Positions 1-6,891 of a stretch of DNA of 7,331 nucleotides are shown piece after piece. A program made the translations under genes and the position numbers. Every line of letters starts with the position of its first letter. Position 1 is the first letter of the stretch. This DNA is from Nitrospirota bacterium (lineage in GTDB: Bacteria; Nitrospirota; Thermodesulfovibrionia; UBA6902), in contig WFVK01000267.1 of NCBI GenBank assembly GCA_015491705.1, positions 1 to 7,331 of the forward strand, read 5' to 3'. The notes below the pieces were generated by a model, which saw nothing but the letters and a program-made list of their open reading frames with translations, was not told the origin of the DNA and did not search any database.

Positions 1-19
1 AGCCTGTATTGATTTTTAA

Positions 20-46
20 TTGCATTTGCTTTAGGTTAAATATAAA
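20..46 (+). promoter_or_regulatory. weak candidate promoter upstream of serS
   Basis: The first 69 bases are strongly AT-rich. A TTGCAT (20-25) is followed, after a short 15-nt spacer, by TATAAA (41-46); TAAATA and TAATAT are alternative -10 elements just downstream. No pairing is ideal, so the exact boxes are uncertain, and the gene could also be read from a promoter left of the window. Confidence 0.25.
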
Positions 47-54
47 TAATATGA

Positions 55-1347
<1,293 letters not shown>

Positions 1348-1350
1348 TTT

Positions 1351-1371
1351 GAACTCAGAACTTAGAACTAA
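1351..1371. repeat. three tandem GAACTNA heptamers
   Basis: Three consecutive 7-base units, GAACTCA, GAACTTA and GAACTAA, differ only at the last-but-one base. They fill most of the gap between the serS stop and the tRNA. This is probably a small spacer microsatellite with no evident coding or regulatory role. Confidence 0.6.
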
Positions 1372-1376
1372 ATCCC

Positions 1377-1462
1377 GGAGGAGTGGCCGAGTGGACGAAG
1401 GCGACGGTCTTGAAAACCGTAGAGCGAAAGCTCCGTGGGTTCGAATCCTACCTCCTCCGCCA
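1377..1462 (+). tRNA. tRNA-Ser(UGA)
   Basis: A complete class II tRNA. The acceptor stem GGAGGAG (1377-1383) pairs fully with CTCCTCC (1452-1458), followed by discriminator G1459 and an encoded CCA (1460-1462). The anticodon stem ACGGT/ACCGT (1404-1408/1416-1420) encloses loop CTTGAAA, with anticodon TGA at 1411-1413, which reads UCA and other UCN serine codons. The long variable arm GAGC-GAAA-GCTC (1422-1433) is the serine identity element recognised by SerRS. The T arm has stem GTGGG/CCTAC around TTCGAAT. It lies 29 bp after serS on the same strand. The UGA here is the anticodon; this is not the Sec tRNA, which would carry anticodon UCA and a longer acceptor stem. Confidence 0.98.
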
Positions 1463-1501
1463 TATTACTCCGCTGATGATCTTAATGTATCGTAAAAAAA
1501 C

Positions 1502-1516
1502 AGCGGGCGCGCCGCT
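1502..1516 (+). terminator. weak hairpin after tRNA-Ser
   Basis: AGCGG-GCGCG-CCGCT forms a 5-bp GC-rich stem followed by TTAAGG and, after a gap, a TTTTTA run. It is preceded by seven A residues. It may terminate the serS/tRNA transcript, but the stem is short and the U-tract is displaced. Confidence 0.3.
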
Positions 1517-1550
1517 TTAAGGTATTTTTATAATAAAATTAAAATATCTT

Positions 1551-1581
1551 TTAACATTTGGCGCCTTATTCTTGGTATACT
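1551..1581 (+). promoter_or_regulatory. candidate sigma-70 promoter for the cytochrome gene
   Basis: TTAACA (1551-1556, one mismatch to TTGACA) and TATACT (1576-1581) are separated by 19 nt. The -10 is preceded by TGG, giving an extended -10 (TGn) that would compensate for the long spacer. Transcription would start near 1588, leaving a leader of about 40 nt before the TTG start at 1630. It lies in an AT-rich stretch (1521-1610). Confidence 0.5.
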
Positions 1582-1629
1582 AACTAACCGATATTACAAA
1601 CTAAATAAAGAAAGGAGGTGAACAGTATC

Positions 1630-2211
1630 TTGAAAAAGGCGATAGTCGGACTTGTATCTCTTCTGTTTGTCACAGCCCTCTTTGCCGTGACAAACGCTGA
1701 TGCCAGTAATGCCAAGTACGTAGGGGCAAAAAAGTGTAAGGCATGTCACATCAAGCAGTACAAGTCATGGAAAAAGACAAAAATGGCGAGCAGTTTTGAG
1801 AACCTGAAACCAGGAGTCAAAGCGGATGCGAAGAAAAAGGTCAATCTTGATCCCAACAAAGACTACACTACTGATGCCAAGTGCCTGAAGTGCCATACAA
1901 CCGGTTACGGCAAACCAGGTGGATTTGTGAGTGTGGAGAAGACACCGAAATTAATCAATGTCCAGTGCGAGGCGTGCCACGGACCCGGAAGCCTGTACAG
2001 GAAAATCATGAAGAAAAAGAAGAAGACATTCACGCGCGCTGAGGTCAAGGCTGCAGGACTTATAATTCCATCTGAAGACGAGAAAGGCTGTCTGGTTTGT
2101 CATGGCGGGGACAGTCCGTTCAATGCAAAGGTTGACCCCAAATACAAGTTTAATTTCAAGGAAAGGCTTAAAAAGACCCATAAGCATTTCCCTCTGAAAT
2201 ACAAACACTAA
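1630..2211 (+). CDS. secreted tetraheme c-type cytochrome (cytochrome c554-like family)
   Basis: A periplasmic electron carrier of the multiheme cytochrome family related to cytochrome c554. Start choice: a strong AAAGGAGGTGA (1611-1621) overlaps the upstream in-frame GTG at 1618, so that codon cannot be the start. The TTG at 1630 sits 8 nt past the SD and gives MKKAIVGLVSLLFV, a proper signal peptide with likely cleavage after ADA near residue 25. The mature protein has four CxxCH heme sites: CKACH (36-40), CLKCH (85-89), CEACH (113-117) and CLVCH (154-158). The opening YVGAKKCKACH and the later CHGGDSPFNAK are typical of the family. It is very lysine-rich, hence basic. The only histidines outside the heme motifs are the last three (184, 186, 193), and Met52 stands where relatives usually have His (W-K-K-x-K-H). 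Its redox partner is not in the window, so its pathway cannot be named. Confidence 0.9.
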   Translation: MKKAIVGLVSLLFVTALFAVTNADASNAKYVGAKKCKACHIKQYKSWKKTKMASSFENLKPGVKADAKKKVNLDPNKDYTTDAKCLKCHTTGYGKPGGFVSVEKTPKLINVQCEACHGPGSLYRKIMKKKKKTFTRAEVKAAGLIIPSEDEKGCLVCHGGDSPFNAKVDPKYKFNFKERLKKTHKHFPLKYKH

Positions 2212-2214
2212 AAA

Positions 2215-2270
2215 AAGAAAGCCGGCTTTCTCTCATGTTTGACATTAAAAGAAAGCCGGCCTTCTTTTTG
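2215..2270. terminator. long bidirectional terminator between convergent genes
   Basis: Arm 2215-2231 (AAGAAAGCCGGCTTTCT) pairs with arm 2250-2266 over 17 positions with a single A/C mismatch, around an 18-nt loop. A T-run (2265-2269) follows on the plus strand and an A-run (2211-2216) provides the U-tract on the minus strand. It can therefore end both the cytochrome gene and the convergent aspartase gene. Each arm is also (nearly) palindromic by itself: the core GAAAGCCGGCTTTC is its own reverse complement, so two short hairpins are an alternative fold. Confidence 0.85.
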
Positions 2271-2405
2271 TCTTCTCAGCGGCACTCATCTTAATGTTGC
2301 ACAAAGGGGCGGGAGAGCACGCCGGCGATAGTTTAAGGCAACTGTAAGGCTGGGCCGTCCCGCTTGCTGCGTTGGGAATCGTATACTCATTGTAAAGCAA
2401 AAGAC

Positions 2406-3785
2406 TTACTTCCCTGTGAGTCTCCGGGGATCGAGGATGCGGCCGGCATCTTTTTCATTCAGGATGCCCTTTTCCACCGCCGCCTGCCTTACGGTCTTAC
2501 CTGTCCGGTACGCATCACCGGCCACGCCGGCCGCGGACGCATAACCTATAACAGGGTTCAATGCGGTTGCCATCGCGAGGGTTGCTTCCGCATATTCCCT
2601 GCACCGCTTCGTGTCCGCGGTGATGCCGGTCACGCATTTTTCAGTAAAGGCATTGACGCCGTTTGAGAGAATCTCGATCGAAAAAAGCAGGTTATGGGCT
2701 ATCAGCGGCATCATCACATTAAGCTCCAGTTGCGAAGCCTGCACGGCACAGGCAATCGCCGTATCATTGCCCATAACCTGAAAACATACCATGTTAAGCA
2801 TCTCAGCCATGACCGGGTTGACTTTCCCCGGCATAATGGATGAGCCCGGCTGCACCGCGGGCAGCCTTATCTCTGCAAGGCCCGTGCGCGGCCCGGAGCT
2901 TAACAGGCGTATATCATTTGCTATCTTTGTCAGGGTTATGGATATCCCCCTCAGTGACGCGCTTAATTCAAGGGCAGGGTATACATTCTGAATGCCTTCA
3001 AAGAGATTTTTGCAGCCCATGAACTTAACGCCGGTGATCTCTCTGATCTCCCTGATGACACGGCCCCTGAAGCGGGGGTGGGCATTTATCCCTGTACCCA
3101 GCGCATTGCCCCCGACAGGCAGATACAGGAGGGAATCCAGGGACCTCCGCAGCCGCGCCGTATCATTTTTCACCGCTTCCGCAAAACCGCTGAATTCCTG
3201 CCCGAGCCTTACAGGCACGGCATCCTGCAGATGTGTCCTGCCGGCCTTTACAATCCCGTCGAATTCCTCCGCCTTGGCTGACAGTGCATCATGCAGGCCG
3301 TGAAGGGCGGGCATTAGATCCTCTGTTACAGCCTCCCGGCACGAGATGTACATTGATGTGGGTATCGTATCATTTGTCGACTGCGCCATGTTCACATGGT
3401 CATTCGGGTGAATGAATGAGTAATCCCCCTTTCTGCGGCCGAGAATCTCAAGTGCCCTGTTTGCTATGACCTCGTTGGCATTCATGTTCTGGGACGTCCC
3501 TGCCCCGGCCTGGTAAACATCGACGACGAAATGCCTGTCATGCCTGCCGCTGATCACCTCCAGCGCCGCCTTTTCAACGGCCCTGCATATCTTTTTCTCA
3601 ATAAGCCCCAGGGAGCCGTTCGCCCTGACCGCCGCGAGCTTGACTATCCCCTGCGCCTTTATAAACCTGCGTGGAAGCCTGAGTCCGCTGACCGGGAAAT
3701 TAAGCACCGCCCTTTTTGTCTGGGCGCCGTAATAGGCATTATCAGGAAGACGCACCTTGCCGAGGGTATCTTTTTCAATCCTCAA
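2406..3785 (-). CDS. aspA: aspartase/fumarase-superfamily lyase, probably aspartate ammonia-lyase
   Basis: Catalyses reversible release of ammonia from L-aspartate to give fumarate (aspartase), or fumarate hydration if it is instead a class II fumarase. Start choice: the frame is open up to 3854, but GGAGGAG (3794-3800) sits 8 nt before a TTG at 3785, giving M-RIEKDTLGKV, the usual family N-terminus, and 459 residues, the usual length. The superfamily signature GSSIMPGKVNP is at 314-324 with catalytic Ser315 and Lys321. GRTHLQD (182-188) and HPNDHVN (126-132) build the rest of the active site. VDVYQAGAGTSQNMNANEV, DAVP after GRTHLQ, and QLELNVMMP resemble aspartases, while Gly in SSIMPGK (Ala in E. 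coli AspA) resembles fumarases. The aspartase call is favoured but not certain. The gene is convergent with the cytochrome and divergent from the MgtC-family gene. Confidence 0.8.
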   Translation of the reverse strand: MRIEKDTLGKVRLPDNAYYGAQTKRAVLNFPVSGLRLPRRFIKAQGIVKLAAVRANGSLGLIEKKICRAVEKAALEVISGRHDRHFVVDVYQAGAGTSQNMNANEVIANRALEILGRRKGDYSFIHPNDHVNMAQSTNDTIPTSMYISCREAVTEDLMPALHGLHDALSAKAEEFDGIVKAGRTHLQDAVPVRLGQEFSGFAEAVKNDTARLRRSLDSLLYLPVGGNALGTGINAHPRFRGRVIREIREITGVKFMGCKNLFEGIQNVYPALELSASLRGISITLTKIANDIRLLSSGPRTGLAEIRLPAVQPGSSIMPGKVNPVMAEMLNMVCFQVMGNDTAIACAVQASQLELNVMMPLIAHNLLFSIEILSNGVNAFTEKCVTGITADTKRCREYAEATLAMATALNPVIGYASAAGVAGDAYRTGKTVRQAAVEKGILNEKDAGRILDPRRLTGK

Positions 3786-3873
3786 TTTTCTGTCTCCTCC
3801 CCATGTCAAAATCAGGTGATAGTTTAGCATAAGTTCCGCGGAATTAAAAAACATAAACAGAGCGGCAAGGCCT

Positions 3874-3886
3874 GCCGGAAACCGGC
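3874..3886. other. small inverted repeat at the divergent promoter
   Basis: GCCGG-AAA-CCGGC is a perfect 5-bp inverted repeat ending one base before the -35 box of the MgtC-family promoter. A second, shorter one (CTCC-G-GGAG, 3896-3904) lies in that promoter's spacer. Either could be a regulator site for the divergent pair; with no known regulator this is only a candidate. Confidence 0.3.
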
Positions 3887-3887
3887 T

Positions 3888-3916
3888 TTGACACCCTCCG
3901 GGAGTTTAATTATAAT
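3888..3916 (+). promoter_or_regulatory. perfect consensus sigma-70 promoter for the MgtC-family gene
   Basis: TTGACA (3888-3893), a 17-nt spacer, and TATAAT (3911-3916) match the consensus at all twelve positions with optimal spacing. The expected transcription start, 6-9 nt after the -10, falls at about 3922-3925, which is at or just before the ATG at 3925. Confidence 0.88.
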
Positions 3917-3924
3917 GTCTTAAT

Positions 3925-4608
3925 ATGATTTCCTCCTATGAAATAATCACTCGCATACTTCTCGGCGCAATCATAGGCGGCATTATAGGCTTTGAAAGGG
4001 AAGTCCACGGCAGGGCCGCGGGATTCAGGACACAGTTGATTGTATGTCTGGCGGCGGTGCTTATCATGATCGTCTCTGAAAACTATTATTACTATATTCC
4101 AAACACCGACCCCAACCTCAGAATAGACCCTGCAAGGATATCGGCAGGCGCCTTGATAGGCATAGGCTTCCTGGGTGCCGGTGTAATTATAAAAAGCGGT
4201 TATGCAATCAGGGGGCTGACTACCGCGGCCTCCATATGGATCGTCTCGGCCATAGGGCTTGCAATCGGGGGGGGACTTTATATTGCGGCAATGGCAACGG
4301 CTGCGACAACAGTCCTGGCCCTGTGGGTCCTGAGGATTCTGGAGAAAAAGATCAAAATCCTGCGCTTCAGAAATATCTCCGTCTCTGTGCCGTTCACAGA
4401 AAACACGGCGCAGGCCGAGGAAGCAGTCACATCCATACTGTCCGGCAGGGGATTCCATATCCATTCCGTTGACTATGAAAAAGACAATTCGAGGGGCGAA
4501 ATCATATATCATTTCAGTGTATCCACAAGAGACAGAGGGGTTATAAGGAAGCTGTTCGCGGAACTGTGCTCCCTCGAATTTGTCAGATCCGTCAGGATCA
4601 GCGGTTAA
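3925..4608 (+). CDS. MgtC/SapB family inner-membrane protein
   Basis: The MgtC/SapB family comprises inner-membrane proteins tied to magnesium limitation, membrane potential and, in pathogens, intracellular survival; most environmental members have no proven role. The 227-residue protein opens with the family hallmark ILLGAIIGGIIGFERE (11-26), followed by RAAGFRTQLIVC. GALIGIGFLGAGVI (75-88) and GLTTAASIW (97-105) follow. Membrane segments are apparent at about 8-22, 36-52, 72-90, 98-116 and 117-138. Residues about 145-227 form a soluble domain like the ACT-like C-terminal domain of longer family members. The start is forced: an in-frame TAA overlaps the -10 box (3913-3915), and no start codon lies between it and the ATG at 3925. 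There is no Shine-Dalgarno sequence, and the promoter position implies a leaderless mRNA. The CPBP protease gene follows 107 bp later with no clear terminator between them, so read-through is possible. Confidence 0.9.
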   Translation: MISSYEIITRILLGAIIGGIIGFEREVHGRAAGFRTQLIVCLAAVLIMIVSENYYYYIPNTDPNLRIDPARISAGALIGIGFLGAGVIIKSGYAIRGLTTAASIWIVSAIGLAIGGGLYIAAMATAATTVLALWVLRILEKKIKILRFRNISVSVPFTENTAQAEEAVTSILSGRGFHIHSVDYEKDNSRGEIIYHFSVSTRDRGVIRKLFAELCSLEFVRSVRISG

Positions 4609-4650
4609 CAATAATCCTTTATCGCCTTTAACGGTCGCATAAACAGGCAT

Positions 4651-4683
4651 GAGAGACCTTAGCCCGCCGGAGGAGGTCTTCTC
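4651..4683 (+). other. hairpin in the leader of the CPBP protease gene
   Basis: GAGAGACCT (4651-4659) pairs with AGGTC-T-TCTC (4674-4683) as a 9-bp stem with one bulged T and a 14-nt loop that contains a GGAGG. No U-tract follows, so it is not a terminator. It ends 12 nt before the real Shine-Dalgarno site (4696-4702). A role in processing or translation control is possible but unproven. Confidence 0.35.
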
Positions 4684-4715
4684 CGTGCAACTATCAAGGA
4701 GGATAACCGCACAGC

Positions 4716-5411
4716 ATGAATAAAGAACCGTTGCTGCAAGGCCCCGCGTTCAGCAGGGTCGCGCCCTTTGCAACCTACATGCTTTTCACGCTTGTCTATG
4801 ATTTAGTGAAACCGCTGATTCCCCCCGGCGCGCTCTACGATAATTTTACGGCTGTAGTCTATCCGGTCAAGATACTGGCAGTGACGGCCCTGCTGGTCTT
4901 TTACAGGAAGACTTATAACGAGCTCCGGCCGGATCAACTGAAGGCGTCCCATATCATACCAGCCCTGTCAATTGGGGCGATCGTCTTTATCCTGTGGATA
5001 AATATGGACTGGGATTTTGCCACGTTAGGGACGCCGGATGCATATGATCCGGGGATACTGCCCGGAAAAGCGTGGTATTATGCATTTATTGCCGTAAGGC
5101 TGACAGGCGCAGCGCTGGTCGTTCCGGTGTTCGAGGAGATATTCTGGCGCTCCTTTGTACTGAGATATATCATCAGCCAGAATTTCACCGCGGTAAAGAT
5201 CGGGACATTCACATGGACATCTTTCATAATCTCTTCACTCCTGTTCGGAAGCGAGCACAATCTCTGGCTTGCAGGGATTACGGCCGGCGTTTTCTACAAT
5301 CTCCTCCTCTACAGGACCAGGAGCATCCCTGCATGCGTCATCGCCCATGGTGTGACGAATCTTCTTCTTGGAATTTATGTGATCAGGACGGAAAGCTGGC
5401 GGTTCTGGTAG
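4716..5411 (+). CDS. CPBP (CAAX-type) intramembrane glutamic protease, exosortase-associated subtype
   Basis: A polytopic membrane protein of 231 residues in the CPBP/Abi (CAAX protease and bacteriocin-processing) family. The catalytic signatures are all visible: EEIFWR (E140, E141, R145) is motif 1, FGSEH with H181 is motif 2, and HGVTN (H211, N215) is motif 3. Hydrophobic helices cover about 15-35, 47-62, 79-95, 120-138, 165-178, 184-199 and 205-223. The overall layout (YPVK at 49-52, VVPVFEEIFWR, GTFTWTSF, LLYRTRSIPACVIAH, short C-terminus ending in W-R-F-W) resembles the CAAX prenyl protease-related subfamily found in exosortase/PEP-CTERM systems. That assignment is from memory of the family; no exosortase is in the window. 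The start is ATG with AAGGAGG (4696-4702) at a longish 13-nt spacing. It is convergent with scpB, with only 14 bp between the stops. Confidence 0.88.
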   Translation: MNKEPLLQGPAFSRVAPFATYMLFTLVYDLVKPLIPPGALYDNFTAVVYPVKILAVTALLVFYRKTYNELRPDQLKASHIIPALSIGAIVFILWINMDWDFATLGTPDAYDPGILPGKAWYYAFIAVRLTGAALVVPVFEEIFWRSFVLRYIISQNFTAVKIGTFTWTSFIISSLLFGSEHNLWLAGITAGVFYNLLLYRTRSIPACVIAHGVTNLLLGIYVIRTESWRFW

Positions 5412-5425
5412 ACGGTCCCCCGGTA

Positions 5426-6025
5426 TTACAGGCCGTTTTCGGAATGGACCGGGCTTTCTTCCTGTTCCGCTTCTTTCTGTGCAGGCTCGGGGGATTCGGG
5501 AATGTCCACTTCTTTGAATTCCCTGAGTGTGGGCAGATCCGACAGGTCATTAAGGCCGAAATACCTGAGGAACTCTTTTGTTGTGCCGTACATCAGGGGT
5601 CTTCCCGGTACTTCTTTCCTTCCCAGTATCTTAATCAGCCTCCTCTCAAGGAGCGTCCTGACAACACCGTCCGAGTTGACCCCCCTGACAGCCTCGATCT
5701 CGGCCTTGATGACAGGCTGTCTGTATGCAATTATGGCGAGTGTCTCAAGGGAGGACTGCGACAGCCTCTTAGGTACGGAGACGGAAAGGACTTTCTTCAC
5801 CCATGGAGCGCAGGCAGGGTTTGTAACCATCTGAAAGCCTCCGGCCGCCTCGATGATGAGGAGGCCGCTGTTTTTCGTTGAATATTCGCCGGCAAGCTCT
5901 CTCAGGAGACGCTCGGTATTGTACTTGTCTATCTCGACCGTTTTCCTCAGTGTATCGAGCGTTACCGGCTCGGCGGATATGAAGAGGATGGCCTCAAGAA
6001 TGGATTTGGCTTCTTTATCTTCCAT
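5426..6025 (-). CDS. scpB: segregation and condensation protein B
   Basis: ScpB dimers bind the kleisin ScpA and act with SMC in bacterial chromosome condensation and segregation. The 199 residues begin with the classical MEDKEAKSILEAILFISAEP. Two winged-helix domains occupy about 5-80 and 88-165. The conserved core LSQSSLETLAIIAYRQPV (88-105), KAEIEAVRGVNSDGVV (107-122) and the GRPLMYGTT strand (141-149) are all intact. The tail from about 172 is acidic and low in complexity (PESPEPAQKEAEQEE), as in many ScpB proteins. There is no clear Shine-Dalgarno site. The start is 11 nt past the stop of the phospholipase-like gene on the same strand, so translation may depend on coupling. The usual partner scpA is not in the window, which makes this an unusual setting for scpB. 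Confidence 0.97.
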   Translation of the reverse strand: MEDKEAKSILEAILFISAEPVTLDTLRKTVEIDKYNTERLLRELAGEYSTKNSGLLIIEAAGGFQMVTNPACAPWVKKVLSVSVPKRLSQSSLETLAIIAYRQPVIKAEIEAVRGVNSDGVVRTLLERRLIKILGRKEVPGRPLMYGTTKEFLRYFGLNDLSDLPTLREFKEVDIPESPEPAQKEAEQEESPVHSENGL

Positions 6026-6036
6026 GTGTAAAAAAT

Positions 6037-6774
6037 TCAGGAAGCCTTTTTTTGATACCTTCCCAGGGGATTCTCTTTGAGCACTTCCGAGTCCTTGCCG
6101 TTGTTCAGCAGCTCAAACATCCGCAGCAGGGATTCCTGCTGAAATCTGCAGATGTCGCTGACGCTGATCTCATACGGGAAGCGGTTATCGATAAAATTGG
6201 ACACAGGGGTGTAGCTGGGCAGTCTTGACAGGATCAGGAAGCCCTTGAATATCCTCTTGTTGGTCTTGAACGAGAAAAAGAGGCTCTCAAGCCTTTTTTC
6301 AAGAAAAACATCGTTTTTCCTCTGCATATACTTATCAAGCCCCTTCAGGATGCCCCTGTATTTCTTGCCGACCATGCTGTCGGACCTGACCTCAAGGAGT
6401 GAATGGCTGAAAGGCACCCTCGGTGTCTCCAGGTTATGGATGACGGTGTCTGCACATAAATGCATCAGGTAACCGTAGGCAAATGCCCTCTGCCGCGCGG
6501 TCTTTGAAGATGCGAGCAGTTTCCACGCAATGTCCCAGTTGTGGGAGTTCTTCTCGACCCCCTGAAATCTCCTGCCGAGTATTATATCCGCGCTCAGGTT
6601 GCCGTAGAGGAAGTCATTCCTGTATCTTTTCAGGATGCCGTATATCCCCGCGGGAACAAGGGCCGCGCCAATATCCACGACCTGATAACCCAGATAAACA
6701 TGCGTGAGGGGCCCCCATGCATCGGCAAGAGAGGGGATAAGGACTATTGTCAGTATACATATCAGAATAAACAT
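6037..6774 (-). CDS. secreted zinc-dependent phospholipase C-like protein
   Basis: Belongs to the zinc-dependent phospholipase C family (B. cereus PC-PLC / alpha-toxin fold), enzymes that hydrolyse phospholipid head groups; the substrate here is unknown. The 245-residue precursor starts with a hydrophobic segment (1-19) ending in LADA. Cleavage after A19 would make Trp20 the new N-terminus. The candidate zinc ligands follow in the order known from PC-PLC: W20, H25, D63, H78, H105, D109 (HLCAD, H-x3-D), H113, H124 and E128 (HSLLE, H-x3-E). The full set suggests an active metalloenzyme. The signal lacks any Lys or Arg before its hydrophobic core, which is unusual. A TAA lies two codons upstream of the ATG, so no longer N-terminus is available, and no Shine-Dalgarno is evident. 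The second half (about 135-245) is basic, helical and not diagnostic. scpB follows 11 bp downstream. Confidence 0.82.
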   Translation of the reverse strand: MFILICILTIVLIPSLADAWGPLTHVYLGYQVVDIGAALVPAGIYGILKRYRNDFLYGNLSADIILGRRFQGVEKNSHNWDIAWKLLASSKTARQRAFAYGYLMHLCADTVIHNLETPRVPFSHSLLEVRSDSMVGKKYRGILKGLDKYMQRKNDVFLEKRLESLFFSFKTNKRIFKGFLILSRLPSYTPVSNFIDNRFPYEISVSDICRFQQESLLRMFELLNNGKDSEVLKENPLGRYQKKAS

Positions 6775-6852
6775 CGCTGCTTATTAGTTTATGATATTTC
6801 GGCCAATAAAATCTATATGGAAATTTTCCGTGCAAAAGTCCGTACAGGTACA

Positions 6853-6877
6853 TAAAGCCGCCTGGCGTGACGGCGGC
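6853..6877 (-). terminator. hairpin after the selenoprotein gene
   Basis: On the minus strand GCCGCC (6877-6872) and GGCGGC (6862-6857) form a 6-bp all-GC stem with a 9-nt loop, followed by TTTA. It lies 15 nt past the stop of the glutaredoxin gene. The U-tract is short, so termination may be partial and read-through into the phospholipase-like gene is possible. Confidence 0.4.
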
Positions 6878-6891
6878 GCGGAAGGCCTTTA

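Noticed and set aside
1377..1462. tRNA with a UGA-related anticodon considered as tRNA-Sec (selC)
   Set aside because: The anticodon is TGA, reading serine codons; tRNA-Sec needs anticodon TCA, an 8-bp acceptor stem and a longer variable arm.
1618..1629. GTG at 1618 as the cytochrome start
   Set aside because: The GTG is part of the Shine-Dalgarno sequence itself. The TTG at 1630 is correctly spaced and gives a clean signal peptide.
2271..2405. Gap between terminator and aspartase stop checked for a small gene or element remnant
   Set aside because: No convincing reading frame, RNA fold or repeat was found apart from the short TTGCACAAAGG match.
3786..3854. N-terminal extension of the aspartase to an ATG at 3854
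   Set aside because: That ATG has no SD, the extra 23 residues do not belong to the family, and TTG at 3785 has a well-spaced GGAGGAG and the standard N-terminus.
3910..4650. 246-residue minus-strand open frame opposite the MgtC-family gene
   Set aside because: It is rich in Cys, Gly, Asp and Tyr with no recognisable domain and fully antisense to a clear membrane-protein gene.
4649..4723. 24-codon reading frame (MRDLSPPEEV...) overlapping the CPBP start, possible leader peptide
   Set aside because: It lacks a convincing SD and shows no regulatory composition; the overlap is probably by chance.
5072..5881. 269-residue plus-strand open frame across the end of the protease gene and scpB
   Set aside because: It overlaps two well-recognised genes in other frames and has no RBS or family features.
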